Part shown: piece after piece, positions 34,561 to 46,835 of the stretch
Position numbering within the stretch: position 1 is the first letter of the stretch
Layout of the letters: each line of letters opens with the position of its first letter
Origin: Azadirachta indica
Taxonomy: Eukaryota > Streptophyta > Magnoliopsida > Sapindales > Meliaceae
DNA: 64,000 bases
Assembly: GCA_022749755.1 (NCBI GenBank)
Contig: CM040452.1
Location: forward strand, 10,930,350 to 10,994,349
Reading direction: 5' to 3'
Position numbers and translations under genes: made by a program
The notes under the pieces: model-generated
What the model was told of the DNA's origin: nothing
Databases searched by the model: none
What the model saw: only the letters and a program-made list of their open reading frames with translations

Positions 34561-36402
34561 AATGATCCCGTATTTTCACATATCTTTCTTAAAGTTTGAA
34601 AAAATCACACATAGATGAAAGCTTTGTGAAAATTCTCAAAGATCTTCTCTCGATATTTAAATCATTAATTTTGAATGCTAATTTCAGTTAGTTGAATGGA
34701 TATTAAAGTAGATTTACCCACATTTTAACAAAATAATAAAAATAATATAATAAATTAAAAAATATTTAAATTAAAAAAAAAAATATTTACCATCTGCCTG
34801 CACATCCTTTCCTTCCATTTGTCTTCACTATTTGCCGACCAATCTTCTCTCTTCATCTCTACTATTCTCCGCCCAACCCTTCATGCTAGTAACTACAACC
34901 CTAGTAGGTAAGATGTAGAGCAATAAGGGTCAAAAGTGAAAACATGGATTTGTACATCCCCAGGAAATTCTTTGCCTACCTTTAAGGTTTACTCCATTGT
35001 CTAAACAGACATTGGGCAATTGGATGTTGATAGTATTTACTTATGTTAATTCTCCACCTTAACTTATTTGTAGATTTGCCAATGGTCAAGGCGATGGTGA
35101 CTCCCCCATTTTATTTTTTGGAAAAAAATCAAAGCTAAAGTTTGACAAGAACTTCCATCATATAGGACTTCTTAATCATTTTTCTTTTACATTAAGGTTT
35201 TATTTGGACTAAATTTTGTCTAATATTCAGTTCTTTTTTTTTTAATATTGAAATTGATATATGGTCATAATTTGGTTATAAGTAAGCATGAATTTTATAT
35301 TAGAAAAAATACCAATTTTATCCTTGATTTATTTCAATATTACCACTTACATCCCTAATAAACTAAAATTACACTTATGGCCCCCACTGTCAAAATTTGC
35401 CTATTAACTTTTAGTATTTTTTGTCATTTGGCATGTTCACTCTTAACTAAATCAAATTTATATTCGGTCTATGGTTGGCAATTTGGATAAATGAATCATA
35501 TTTGGATCAATAAGAATATGATTCGTTCATTATTCATATGACACAAATATGATTCATTTATTATCAGCATTAATTTTTTTAAATTCGAATATGACCTATT
35601 TATTTATACACAATTATTCATTTAAAACATGACTATTTGTTTTAAAAATGACTATTCATTTAAATAGATTCCTTTAAGACACAATTAAAGTGTGAGAAAA
35701 ATAATAAAATAAACTAAAATCATAATAATTTATTCTTTTCAACCATCCAATAAAGTCCATCAATCCAAATTTCTCTGTTGGAAAAACACAAATCTCAATT
35801 CTCCTGAATTACAAATAACGATATAAATAATATATTCATCATCCATAAATAACTAACAACTAACATCATCAACTCAAATTTCACTATCATCCTCCATCTA
35901 AATAATATTATCTATATCATTGTCTCAACACTTTCAAAATTATCAACCATATTAGTCTTGGTTGAATTCGTCATTTTTTTATAAAATATAAAAAATTGAA
36001 TTAACATACTTCTTATAATTAAAAATGTAGTTCAATTTGAAACAACTAAAAACAAAAACACAAGAACAATAATTCTTGAACCTAATTTAATCGCGACAAC
36101 GCACATCTCAAATTTTAAACATATCACATGGTTGTAAAGTATTCAAGTTTTTACAGCCAGCCAAAACATGAAATCAAGAATTGTGAACAAGAAATTATAG
36201 GACTTAAATTCCATAAATATGCTAAAAGGGTTATATGTGGAACCAAAACATGTGATTATTCGCTAAGTAATACATATATTTAGAAATAGGATTAAAATAA
36301 AAACATTATGATTCATACTGATGAGAACCGTATAGTATAACTTGAGAACCATGCTCAATTTAAAGTTTAAATCGCCCAAGAAATTGTTAATAAAATTTAG
36401 GA
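34561..36402. other. Unassigned AT-rich region between modules
   Basis: No match to the modules, no open frame of interest, no clear terminal repeats. Confidence 0.5.
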
Positions 36403-37240
36403 AAAACACTTTTAGGCATAGGCCACTTCTTAATGCCCGTACCCTTTCTTCATCAACCTCAATTCCGTTAGCACTTACAACATAACTTAGAAAAACAACT
36501 TGATTTATGCAAAAGGAACACTTTTGCAAGTTAGCATACAACTTTTCTTAACAAAAAACAATGTTCTTAGCTCCAAAACAATGGCAGCCCTATATATATA
36601 AGCGAATAGAAATCCTAAATTAAGTAATAATAAGAATCGTAAATTAATTACAAAATTATAATCTTAATTTAATTAAGTTAGGAAAACTATGATGTTAATC
36701 TAATTAGAAGTGACAAAGTTTGTTTAACACAAAACTAACAATCTCAAACAAACTAGGAAACTAATTTTATATAAGGTAAATAATCTAAACAAACAAGAAA
36801 TTTGCAAAGCCTAAATTAACTACGTTGTATTAGGATTTAGTAGTGTAGGGGCTATTTTATTCTTCTTCATGCAGCCCACTTAAATTTTTTTTACACGTTT
36901 AGCCCAATTCTTTATTTGGTTGTCCAATTGCTAGAATAATGATTACAAAGCCTTGTTTTTTCTCTAAGCCCAATCCTTTATGTCTTGCACCTTGAATTGC
37001 ACTTGAAAGCCTTATGTTCTTAATTAATCCATTTAAGGCAACTTACAACTTCTTGGCTTTAACTTTGTAATTAGCCCTCCATGAATGTTCAAAAGGTCAC
37101 TTGGAACTTTAGTGGCTCTTTGTTGATGATTCTCATCATGTATAGTAGCTTGACTGCAAATATTTTTGGTGGGACATCATTGCCTCTAACCCTATTAATA
37201 GTAATATATATAGAATCATATTGACCCTTCTCCTAATAGA
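36403..37240 (-). pseudogene. Gypsy RT-end remnant plus LTR-like sequence, copy 2
   Basis: 36403-36545 encodes the RT end (CSFCINQVVFLSYVVSA on the minus strand) and matches 9995-10137. 36546-37240 matches the LTR-like 10141-10830. The RNase H and integrase parts present in copy 1 are missing, so the left side was lost here. Confidence 0.75.
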
Positions 37241-39250
37241 AAATTTAAATTAAAAAAAATATATAGTTTCTTCATTATAATAATTATAATAAGTATCAAT
37301 ATGGCTAATGAATGATGACTACAACTTTGTTGAATGAAAAATTAAATTTTACATATTTATAAAGCCAACAAAAGAGAAAAGACAACGGGGACGCAATAAT
37401 GGCAATGAGAGAGACACTAAGGACATTATGGTAAACGGAGATGTGATAATGAAAAAAAATGGTTATTGATATGAGATTTGGAGTAGAACATGGGTCGGTG
37501 ACTCGGTGGGTGAAGTTTGGGGTCAATGACTTCAAAAGTCCAAAGTGAAAATTTTGTGTGAATGATTTAGGTTTAGGGTTATAGCTTGGTTATTATTATT
37601 AAAGTCCTTAATATATTAAAAATAATGTAGTTTATCAAACATAATATATATGAAATAATTAGATATTTATATTATGAGGCTGTTTGTTATAAATAAATTT
37701 ATATTATATAATTTTTTTAATTTTATTAAAATATAGTAGTTTAAGACACGATTATAAATGAATAATCATTAGACAGATATATGACACTATTATTATTGAT
37801 GTCAAAATTTTCAAATTCGAATCTATTTAATCGCATGGAATTTGTGTCATATCCCAAATTGTCACTACTAATCAGGCCTAAATTATAGTTCAGCCTAACC
37901 TTTTATTTTTTTAAAAGAAAAAATATTTGTAAGTATTAGATCTTAAACCTTGGACCTTAAACTCAAAAATTTAGTTTAATTATTTACCACTAAACTAACT
38001 TAATCAATAATTAATTTTATACACACCATTTTATATATTATATATATTAGAAGGATTATTAAATAAATAATGATGAAAGTAAAATTATCTAATAAAAATA
38101 ATAGCAAATTATAAAAAAAAAGAAAATTTATTTAAACCTTTTGTAAAAACTAGTATAGGAAATATAAAAAAAAATAACGAACATTTTATTAAGACTATAA
38201 TTTTTTTTTAATTTTTAGAATAATTATTGAATAACAAGTTTTTAGATTATAATTTACAAAAGAAATTTAATCATAATGAGATTTTACAAAACATCGTGTT
38301 TATAAAAAAAAATTTTACAAGAAATTTAGATTTTATTATTTTTTTTTTTATTTAATTTTATTATAAAAATTTATAAAAAACTAAAAAGAAATAAACTTAT
38401 TTTGATTTTATTATTGTAAAAATTAAAAAAAAAACTGAGAAGAAATCTTGTAAAAATGAAAAAAAACTCAAAAGAAATAATTTATTTAGATTTTATTATT
38501 CTTATTTTTATTTAATTTTGTTGTAAAAATTTTGAAAGAGTTGAAAAGAAATAAACTTATTACATTATGAATTTAATTTTCTTATTGTTAGTAATTTTTT
38601 AAATTGAAATTACTTTTTATTAAATAATTTTATTTTTTAAATGTTTGTTTGCGTTTTTCGGAAATGATATTTATTTATCTATTTAACACATGCTCACAAT
38701 AAATAACATAATGTATATGATTATTATTATTAATTGTTGAAAAAAGTTTAACGGTAAAAATTAGAATTTTGAAGATTGAGTTTGAGGTCCAAGATTAAAA
38801 CCCCTATAAGCCACAAAGATGATGTTTCTTATTTTTTAAAAATTGAGTTGGATCAGGTTATATGGTTTAGACACATCCATGTAAAACTTAATTAAATTTA
38901 GTAATATATCTATATGGTGCACCTTAATAAACACAAATTCCTACACGGACGGGGTTTTTTAATCCGCGTCAGTATTTGTCAACATGGTATTAAAAGTTCA
39001 GATAATCAAACAAAACTTGATAATTGTTTGCAATGGTCACATACAGGATTTGGCATTTTCTATATCATTATACATTATGGTCGGAATTCTCCATAACGCG
39101 AGCACGTACACAAGACTAATGCAAACCACAACATTACGCAACATTTAACAAAATTTCCTTTTTCTTTCTTCTTTTTTTTTTTTTTTGGCTTCCAACGCTC
39201 GACAAATGAGGAATATGACACTGCAGATAGCAAATAAGACTCCTTCTTGA
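37241..39250. other. Module I backbone and 3' flank of CASP copy 2
   Basis: Matches 10831-13072 without the Mutator MITE. Very AT-rich, no gene seen. Confidence 0.6.
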
Positions 39251-40048
39251 TTAATTTCTTCGAAGAGCAAAAGCAGAAAGCAAAATGAGGAACATGAGTA
39301 GAGCTGATGTTACGAAGGATGCCGCAACAGCTTCATTAGTGCCCTGGCAAAAGTCCCCGAACTGCTGACAGATAGCCAGCCAGTTTGCGCTTGGATTCCC
39401 AGTGTAAGCCAAATACAAGATTGAAGCAGCAGCAGCAGCAGAAGCTATTGTCAGACCCATTATCGCCTGAAGCATACACATGCATGAATAAAAGTAATAA
39501 TAAATAAAACGAAAAGGATAATACTGATGTTAGTGAATAGAATTTGTTTACGGTGTCAAAGATGACAAGCAAAAGCCTTAGTCCAGCTGCATATGGCCGA
39601 ATGATGCATGCTACGGAAAATGGCAAAGACAGGATTAGATAAGCGCTGACAATTCCGTTTGCAATAAAAAAGAACCTGCATCCATACAAGTAAAATCCCA
39701 TATCAACATCCGCATATATACTTCCTTGCATGCAAAGTTGTGACATATATCATACACGAAGACTTCAAAATCATCATATTGAGCTTCGAACTGGAAGAAG
39801 TTAGTGACGAAAGGAAGTGTCTCATCAGCTGCGCCCATGGTGGCAGTAGCACCTATAGCTGCAGCAGTAGCAAAGAGTCTTAGAATGAAGTCGAGGATGA
39901 CGATGCCTTTCTTTGATCCTCCTCTTGGATCTGGTGTTGCATTTGTTGTGGCTGCGAAAGTTGCAGGAGCCTTTCCTTTGCCATTGGTCTTAACCTTTGA
40001 TTCTGGCATATGGATTAGTGTTGAATCGCGGCTAAGACTTGACTCCAT
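39251..40048 (-). CDS. CASP (Casparian strip membrane domain protein), copy 2, apparently intact
   Basis: Exon 1 39756-40048 (293 nt), exon 2 39552-39675 (124 nt), exon 3 39251-39466 (216 nt); introns 39676-39755 and 39467-39551, all GT-AG. Predicted protein is 210 residues, the usual CASP length. Residues 1-47 are a cytosolic Lys/Ala/Thr-rich tail. Helix 1 is ~48-70 with conserved Arg57, the first outer loop 71-96 carries ETLP...[11 protein letters not shown], helix 2 is ~99-122 (LPFS), helix 3 is ~130-160 with Asp138, the second loop has CQQFGDFCQ (Cys172 and Cys179), helix 4 is ~187-207, and it ends ALRRN. CASPs form a plasma-membrane scaffold in the endodermis that recruits peroxidases for lignin deposition. 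The loop signatures point to a true CASP rather than a CASP-like protein, which predicts endodermal expression (inference). One oddity is FV for FF in the first-loop motif. Start chosen because the leader and TATA box fit. Confidence 0.9.
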
Positions 40049-40090
40049 GAGGAATTTGTTGTGGGGAGAAGAAGGAGAACTGATCAGCTG

Positions 40091-40130
40091 TGTGCTTGTT
40101 TGTTTGAAGTTGTGCTTGTTTGTTTGAAGT
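40091..40130. repeat. Perfect 20-bp tandem duplication in the CASP copy 2 leader
   Basis: TGTGCTTGTTTGTTTGAAGT occurs at 40091-40110 and again at 40111-40130. Copy 1 has it once (about 13928-13948). It sits between the TATA box and the ATG. Confidence 0.9.
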
Positions 40131-40169
40131 TATTTGAGCTGGATACGTAATGGCTTGATGGGAAGTATG

Positions 40170-40176
40170 TTATATA
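40170..40176 (-). promoter_or_regulatory. TATA box of CASP copy 2
   Basis: Minus strand CTATATAAC about 120 bp upstream of the ATG at 40048, conserved with copy 1. Confidence 0.65.
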
Positions 40177-42256
40177 GGGAAGGAGAAATGGGATTGGATA
40201 ATGGGGTTAGTTTCCTTTGCAATTTTCTATTATGGGAATGTTAGGTTATTGCACAGTTTGTTGAATGCCAACTTCTTCCACTTTGGAAAAGTTCAGGGCA
40301 AGAGAAATAATTTAATTTTGCTACTTTGTGTTAGTCAAAGAGCATGGCTCAGTTTGTGCATAAATAATTCACAACTACTACATTGATTTCAAGATTAATG
40401 GACTATGTTTTTAGCTCAACGACGAATCAAATTATGCATATTTTCTTTGGTCACTCTTCTTCCTTAAACATAGATGCATATATTCAAACAAACGATCAAT
40501 TATAAAATATCATCAAATTTGTCCTATGAAAAAACTTTTGATAAATATTTACTCATACAATGACTAATGTTTAGTAGCTATAAATCACATCGTTAATTTG
40601 ATCAATTCATTCAAATATTATTATTAAAAAAGAATAAATAATATCAATAATTAAAAAAAATGTTTTGCGAAATTCCATGATTCCATAGAATTGGATTTGC
40701 CACTGGCTAGCTTTTGCTTCCGTGATCCACAATCATAGAATTGGATTTGTTTGTGGCATTAGACGTAACTTTCAAGTAGAGAAATTTTAGTATTGTTGTC
40801 ATTTGAGGTTCACGGCTGCCATCTCATCAACTATATATTTTTGACTGAAGGAGAAGATCACGAATTAAAATGCACAATGTAATTAACAACATTTTTATAA
40901 TCCTAATCCTAATTTTCCAGTAATATGGATCGCCTTCCTTGGAGTTGACAATTCGCTATTCTATAGAATATGGCCATTAGAGCAAAATTCAAACTTCATA
41001 CATAACATATGAGACATTATATGATAAAGCCCTTATGATATACAATATATTTTCTATAATTATTATCATCGTTCATAGGAGAAAATCTCACTTTTCACAA
41101 AACTGTTGAATTAGAACGAGCTCTATCCTAACATAATATAATCTATTATGCCTTACATATCAACCATGAGCTGCCTTAACATCAGCTTAGTCTTTTATTG
41201 TACAAAAGTTATTTAATGAACAAAACAATAAAGAATCAAAGATGTTAGTATCCTAGCTCAATTACTTCCCTTGGGTCAAGATCTTGTTCCTGACGTGTGT
41301 AAATAAACTCAATTCTGTAAACCAATTTCATTTACATAAGATATTTCAACACAACATGAAACACTACCAAAACCCAACCTCAATAAGTGCTTTCAGTACA
41401 ACTGCAAAAAAATATGCTCGGTCCCTTTTCCTTTTTACAAGCCGTGCTATCTTTTGTTCTATTCATATCATGCTTGGAAAACCCTCAAGGGGTAAAGAAT
41501 AAAATGTAATGGGTATCAACGCTTGCAAACCATGGTCAATTTGGTCTGTTGTGAACAATTTTTCAAAAACTTCTCCTCTAAAACAGAATTTGATTTCACA
41601 GTTTTGCTTTACAACACGAATTATTGACAGATATCCTATGGACGCAAACTCCATCCACACTCTCAAAGAGCTTCACGTACTCTACTAGCTGCTTCTGTAG
41701 TGTCATTTTAGGAAGGATAGCTCTAGTTGTTTGACATTTGAAAAATATTAAAAATAAATTCTCAATTACTTGGACAAGAAGCTTCATTACTCTTCTACTC
41801 TTCTATAATTTTTATTAACTTGACGTCAACTAAGTCTACAAAGAGACTAATATAGACTTTATATTTTTATAATCAATTCCCGAGAAAAAAAGTCCAGTAG
41901 ATCAATGCAAATTAAATATTGGTGCAAAGGAGTTGTAATAAATTTCATTTGAATAATGGAATATATGACAATAAAAGAGGAGACTTGCAGGGTATGAACA
42001 TAACTTTCCAATGGCAACACAGGTACCACTAACGGGGTAGGGGAAAATCAATAGAAGATGTTAAATGGAAGAAGGGGAGCTAGGAGTCAAACCAGATGAT
42101 ACAAGTCATTATGTAAGGTAAAAGTGGTATAACAAACTCTTAAAGCGACTAAGGATGGACATTACTTAAAAATTGCAATAAGTATTTCACTTACATCCTC
42201 AGAACTTGTAAAAGACCGAACCACTTCTTGCTCCCTCAAAGACTTATGAAACTCTA
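40177..42256. other. CASP upstream flank and module I backbone, copy 2
   Basis: Matches 13995-16168 with small indels (for example 41890-41910 lacks about 35 bp). No gene seen. Confidence 0.6.
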
Positions 42257-42565
42257 TAAACTGTTGAAGTATAAACTTCGTCTAATCCAACCTTGATCCA
42301 ATCCAAACTTCATGCAAAATCCAAGTTCTTAGACCAATTAAAATTGAATCCAAATTAGCCCAATCAAAAGAAACTTCCAATAGTAGGTTTGATGAATAAT
42401 TAAAGTTAGGTAGTAGTTTCTATCATTTGGAATATGGATAAAGCGATCAATTGATAATTTTTGGGTAATTTTAGTGTATGGAAAATATTAATTTTGTGTA
42501 GTTTAGTCATGTATTATTGCTCATATTAGTGTTTATTATATATATATATTTATTAGAAATCTTAG

Positions 42566-43525
42566 ATTCATGGCTACAAATTGGGTTTATCTTCCCCACC
42601 GATATCAATAGTGTACTTGTGTTTGAATATCACGAGGCAGTCATGGTCACTTTGGATTCGGTTGTCGGCACAATTGGTTAGCCGCAATGGTATCAATGAA
42701 TGCAAATGCTCTCATGGCCAAGCTGCATGAATTTTGTGGCAAGAGATATATTCAATATAGAGATTTCGTTAGACATGTCTATGGTACGAGGAGAAAGTAA
42801 AGAATTTGGAATTATTTTTTAAAGAAATTGATTTCACTTAGTTTATTGTTTGATGCGTATATTTCGCATGCTTAAATAATTTTATGTTGGTTCTTTTGTA
42901 TTTCAGGTAGGAAAGCTTAATCTTTGACATGGGGTTTGTAATATGTCAATCTTTTCATGATTAACATTGGATATATCATTTTGTCTGGTCAAGCCCTAAA
43001 GTTTAGACAAATTGAGGAAATATGCTTTATCTTTAATGCGACATCAATGTGATCTTGCCAAAACAATTGTCAATTTTTAGTACCTTTATTATGTTATTTG
43101 TTAAAAAATTTGTCTTCTCTGCCTTTCATAAATCTTCATGCATCTAAGGAGAATTAGTGAAACTTCTGTAATATTTTCTGTTGACATCAAATGTGCATTT
43201 GACATGTTCTTAATGAGCGTCAAACTATCTTTCTATGAGCTAGTTTGTTCTGTAAGTGTGTAGCCATCTTAAAAGTCTGCTCGATAACATGCACAAAGTT
43301 CTTGGATGGAATAATTTGAAATAATTTGTCTTTGCTTTTCAGGCAACTATGTTCTTTTTCAGGATGACGGTGCTATAAAGCGTCCGCACTTCATTGCCAT
43401 AGCTGGAATTATATATGCTTGGCCATAGATACCCTATCATTCTACTCTTGGGGTTTGGGTAGGAGTTTCGACATTTTTTTTTCCATGGTGTACATTGTTA
43501 TAGCACTTGGCTGCCACTTTGTGAT
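42566..43525 (+). pseudogene. Proline transporter (ProT) fragment, copy 2
   Basis: Exon A 42566-42783 and exon B 43343-43525 match those at 16504-17420. Additional decay: a stop at the GGTATCAATAG stretch, and the donor after exon B is now ATAAGT. Intron between them is longer than in copy 1 (extra ~30 bp near 42880-42925). The same exon is missing between A and B. Confidence 0.85.
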
Positions 43526-43689
43526 GATAAGTTGTAATCCTTTGTGTTTGTGCAAAAATATCGTCAAATAATGTTGAACTTCTTGAAGTTAGTCCTATGA
43601 ACAATGTATTTCATCTACTCTTTAATACAGATCTAGTTAGGCTCTCTATAATGTATCTATTTGGTGTTAAGGCTTATATTAGACTAAAT

Positions 43690-44165
43690 ATCAGCCGTTT
43701 GCTCCCAATGATTAATGTTTTAGGGTGTTGTTTTATTGCTAGGAAGCTGTTGTTATGAATGCTATTTTACCTACGGTTTTTACTGCTTCTTGCTGCTAAA
43801 AACTGTTTTACCTGGTGTTTTTACTGCTATTTTACCTACGGTTTTTACTGCTTCTTGCTGCTAAAAACTGTTTTTACCTGGTGTTTTTACTGCTATTTGC
43901 TGCTGGGAAGTTGTTTTCTGGTGCTTCTTGATGCTGAAAGCTCTTTTACTTGCTGCTTGTTGCTGGAAGCTATTTTTTGGTGCTTCTTGCTGTTGAAAGC
44001 TATTTTATCTGATGTTTTTACTGCTATTTACTGCTGGGAAGTTGTTTTCTGGTGCTTCTTGTTGCTGAAAGCTATTTTACCTACTACTTTTACTGTTGCT
44101 TGCTATTGGGAAGTTGTTTTTTGGTGCTTCTTGCTGTTGTTTTAGCTTGTATGATGCTAAGAGAT
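43690..44165 (+). repeat. TGCTG-rich minisatellite, copy 2
   Basis: Counterpart of 17600-17960 but longer, with a recent perfect-looking duplication around 43763-43883 (GCTATTTTACCTACGGTTTT twice). The 128-residue open frame across it is repeat-driven. Confidence 0.7.
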
Positions 44166-44185
44166 GAAGTTTTCTAAAGAGAAGA

Positions 44186-46400
44186 ATGTTTTCTTTAAAT
44201 ATCCAAAATGATGCTGCAAAATATTTGAGAGCTTGTTACGAAGATATATCATGGTTATGGCATCTTCAATTTGGATATCTCAACTTTGGAGGATTAGAGC
44301 TATTGTGTAAACAGAACATGGTGAGAGGTTTTCCTTGCATCAAACATCTGGACCAACTTTGTGAAGGATGTTTACATGGGAAGCAATTTAGAAAAGGTTT
44401 TTGAAAAGAGTCTACCTTCAGAGCCAGTAAGCTACTAGAACTCATTCATGCCAATGTATGCGGTCCATTCAAGCTAAGTTCTCTTGGTAATAATAACTAC
44501 CTTCTTTTTATAAATGATTTTTCAAGAAAGACTCGAGTGTATTTTCTAAAGCAAAAGTCTAAGGTATTTGGAGCATTCAAGAAGTTCAAAGCTGCTATTA
44601 AGAAAGAGAATGGCCACCAAGTTAAAGCTATAAGAACTGATTGTAGTAGTGAATTCACTTATGAGGAGTTCCAAGAGTTCTGTGAAGCAAATGGAATTCG
44701 GCCTTTCTTAACCATTCGGAGATCCCCCGAGCAGAATGATGTTGCTGAAAGAAAGAATAGAACCATTCTTAACATAGCACGAAGCATATTGTAACGCAAG
44801 AGATTGCCAAAAGAGTTTTGGGCCAAAGCTATAGCAATTGTTGTTTATTTACTCAATCGATCTCCAACAAGAAATATATAGGGATAAACACTGCAAGAGG
44901 TGTGGAATGGAAGAAAGCCTGATGTATTTCATCTTAAGAGTTTTAAGAAGTCTAGCTTATGTTCATGTACTAGATGAGAGCAGAACAAAGCTAGATAATA
45001 AAAGCAAGAGTTTTATCTTTATCGAATATGATTCAAGTTCAAAAGGCTATAAGTTGTACAATCTAAACAACAAGAAGATTGTGATTAGCTGAGATGTAAT
45101 ATTTGATGAAGAAGGAGAATGGGATTTTGACTCATATATTAATGATTTCAATTTCTTTACCCATTTTGAAGAAAATGGGCAAGTTGAACAACAAGGAGAA
45201 CTTCAACAAGAGCCTGCAACACCATTAACTTTGCCAACAACAGTTGATTTGCCGCCATCTTTTCTAAACAAAAGAAATAAAGAATGCACAAAGAGTCTTC
45301 AAAATCTCTACGAGGTGACTGAAAGTTTAGGTAACTTCACCCTCATTTGCTTTTTTGCTAATTGTGGACGAGTGAACTTTGAAGAAGCTGTACAAGATAA
45401 GAAATGGAGAAATGCAGTGGATGAAGAAATTAAAGCAATTGTAAAGAATGACACATGAGAGCTTGCTTTACTTCCCAAAGGACACAAAGCTATTAGAGTC
45501 AAATGGGTGTACAAAGCAAATAAGAAAGCAAATGGAGAAATTGAACGGTATAAGGCAAGGCTAGTTAAAAAATGCTTCAGTCAAAGAGTTGGCATTGACT
45601 ATAGTTTGCTCCAATAACATACTTGGAAACTATAAGATTAAGTATCTCCCTAGCAGCTTAAAAAAAGTGAAGGATTCATCAAATGGATGTGAAATCTGCC
45701 TTCTTAAATGGAATTCTCGAAGAAGAAGTTTACATTCAACAATTATCAAGTTATAAAGTTAAAGGGCAAGAGGACAAGGTCTTGAAATTGAGAAAGGCTC
45801 TCTTTGTATTAAAGCAAGTGCCAAAAGCATGGAATTGTCAAATCAACAAGTATTTCGAAGAAAATGACTTTATCAAATGCCCCTACAAGCATTCACTCTA
45901 TATCAAGATCAAAGATAAAGATGTTTTAATTGTGTGCTTGTACATGGATGACTTAATTTTTACTGAAAGTAATTTAACCTTATTCAATGATTTTAAGAAA
46001 ACAATGACCAAAAGAGTTCGAGATGACAAACGTTGGGCTATAGCATATTACCTTGGAGAAAGAGTAAATCCAACTCTTTTCAAGAGCTAGTTGGATGTTT
46101 ACGATATTTGACATGTAAAAGGCCCGATAGTCTTTATGCAAGTAGACTTGTAAGTCATTAAATGGAAACTCTAATAACCACGTATTTTAAGACTGCAAAG
46201 TGGATTCTCTATTATCTAAAGGGTACAACAAATTTTGGCTTATTCTATTCATCTTTAAGTAAATATAAGCTTGTTGGATACATTGCATTTCACTTGGTGT
46301 AACAAATTTTGGCTTAGAACAAATTGTTGATATTTTTACCAAGCCACTCAAACAAGAAGACTTTATAAGATTAAGAAATTCACTTGGTGTGATTAGATCA
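44186..46400 (+). pseudogene. Copia pol, copy 2 (integrase, RT, RNase H remnants)
   Basis: Integrase zinc finger and core at 44186-44794 (FGYLNFGGLELL; RRSPEQNDVAERKNRT), integrase end at 44838-45092, RT start at 45231-45458 and RT core at 45683-46090 with MDVKSAFLNG and an intact YMDDL catalytic motif near 45945. RNase H remnants extend to about 46370. Interrupted by stops (for example after NDT near 45458) and frameshifts, but better preserved than copy 1. Gag and protease are deleted, so it is not autonomous. Confidence 0.9.
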
Positions 46401-46414
46401 AGTTTAAGAGGGGT

Positions 46415-46830
46415 TGTTGAAGTATAAAGTTGATCAAATCCAACCTTGATCCAATCCAAACTTTATGCAAAACCCAAGTTCTTAATCCAATTAAAATTGA
46501 ATCCAAATTGGCCCAATTAAAAGAAGCTTTCAATGGTAGGTTTGATGAATAATTGAAGTTAGGTTAAGTGGGCTTGATGAATAATTAAAGTTAGCTTAAG
46601 TGGTGCACTCTGTACGGTAAGGATTTTTTGAGTTTATTTTAGTGAGTGCTGTATATTGATTTTGTTTAAGTATAAATACCCATCTCATCTCTTGTATTAG
46701 CAATTTAAAGTGAAGAAGAAGTAATAGCATCTAAAAAATCATCTTCTCTTATATTAGTGTATTGGTGTGAGGTTGTTTAAATATTTGTAAGAAATTAATA
46801 AAATTGTGATTTGAGTCATATTTTTCAACA
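46415..46830 (+). repeat. 3' LTR of copia copy 2 (416 bp)
   Basis: TGTTGAAGTA...TTTTCAACA. Preceded by AAGAGGGGT. Contains a CCAACCTTGATCCAATCC duplication near 46442 that copy 1's 3' LTR lacks but both 5' LTR pieces have. Confidence 0.85.
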
Positions 46831-46835
46831 TAAAC

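Larger units (their letters stand above)
42262..46830 (+). mobile_element. Ty1/copia retrotransposon, copy 2, with internal deletion
   Basis: Same target duplication as copy 1, TAAAC (42257-42261 and 46831-46835). Order: 5' LTR part 1 (42262-42410), nested ProT-carrying block (42411-44175), junction near 44175-44186, pol (44186-46400), 3' LTR (46415-46830). Compared with copy 1, about 2.7 kb is missing: the CACTA-like tail, second part of the 5' LTR, gag and protease. The junction joins GAAGTTTTCT to GAATGTTTTCTTT, sharing the short string GTTTTCT. Confidence 0.9.

Noticed and set aside
34561..36402. Possible unidentified transposon between the modules
   Set aside because: I could not find terminal repeats, a target duplication or coding sequence, so it is left as unassigned.
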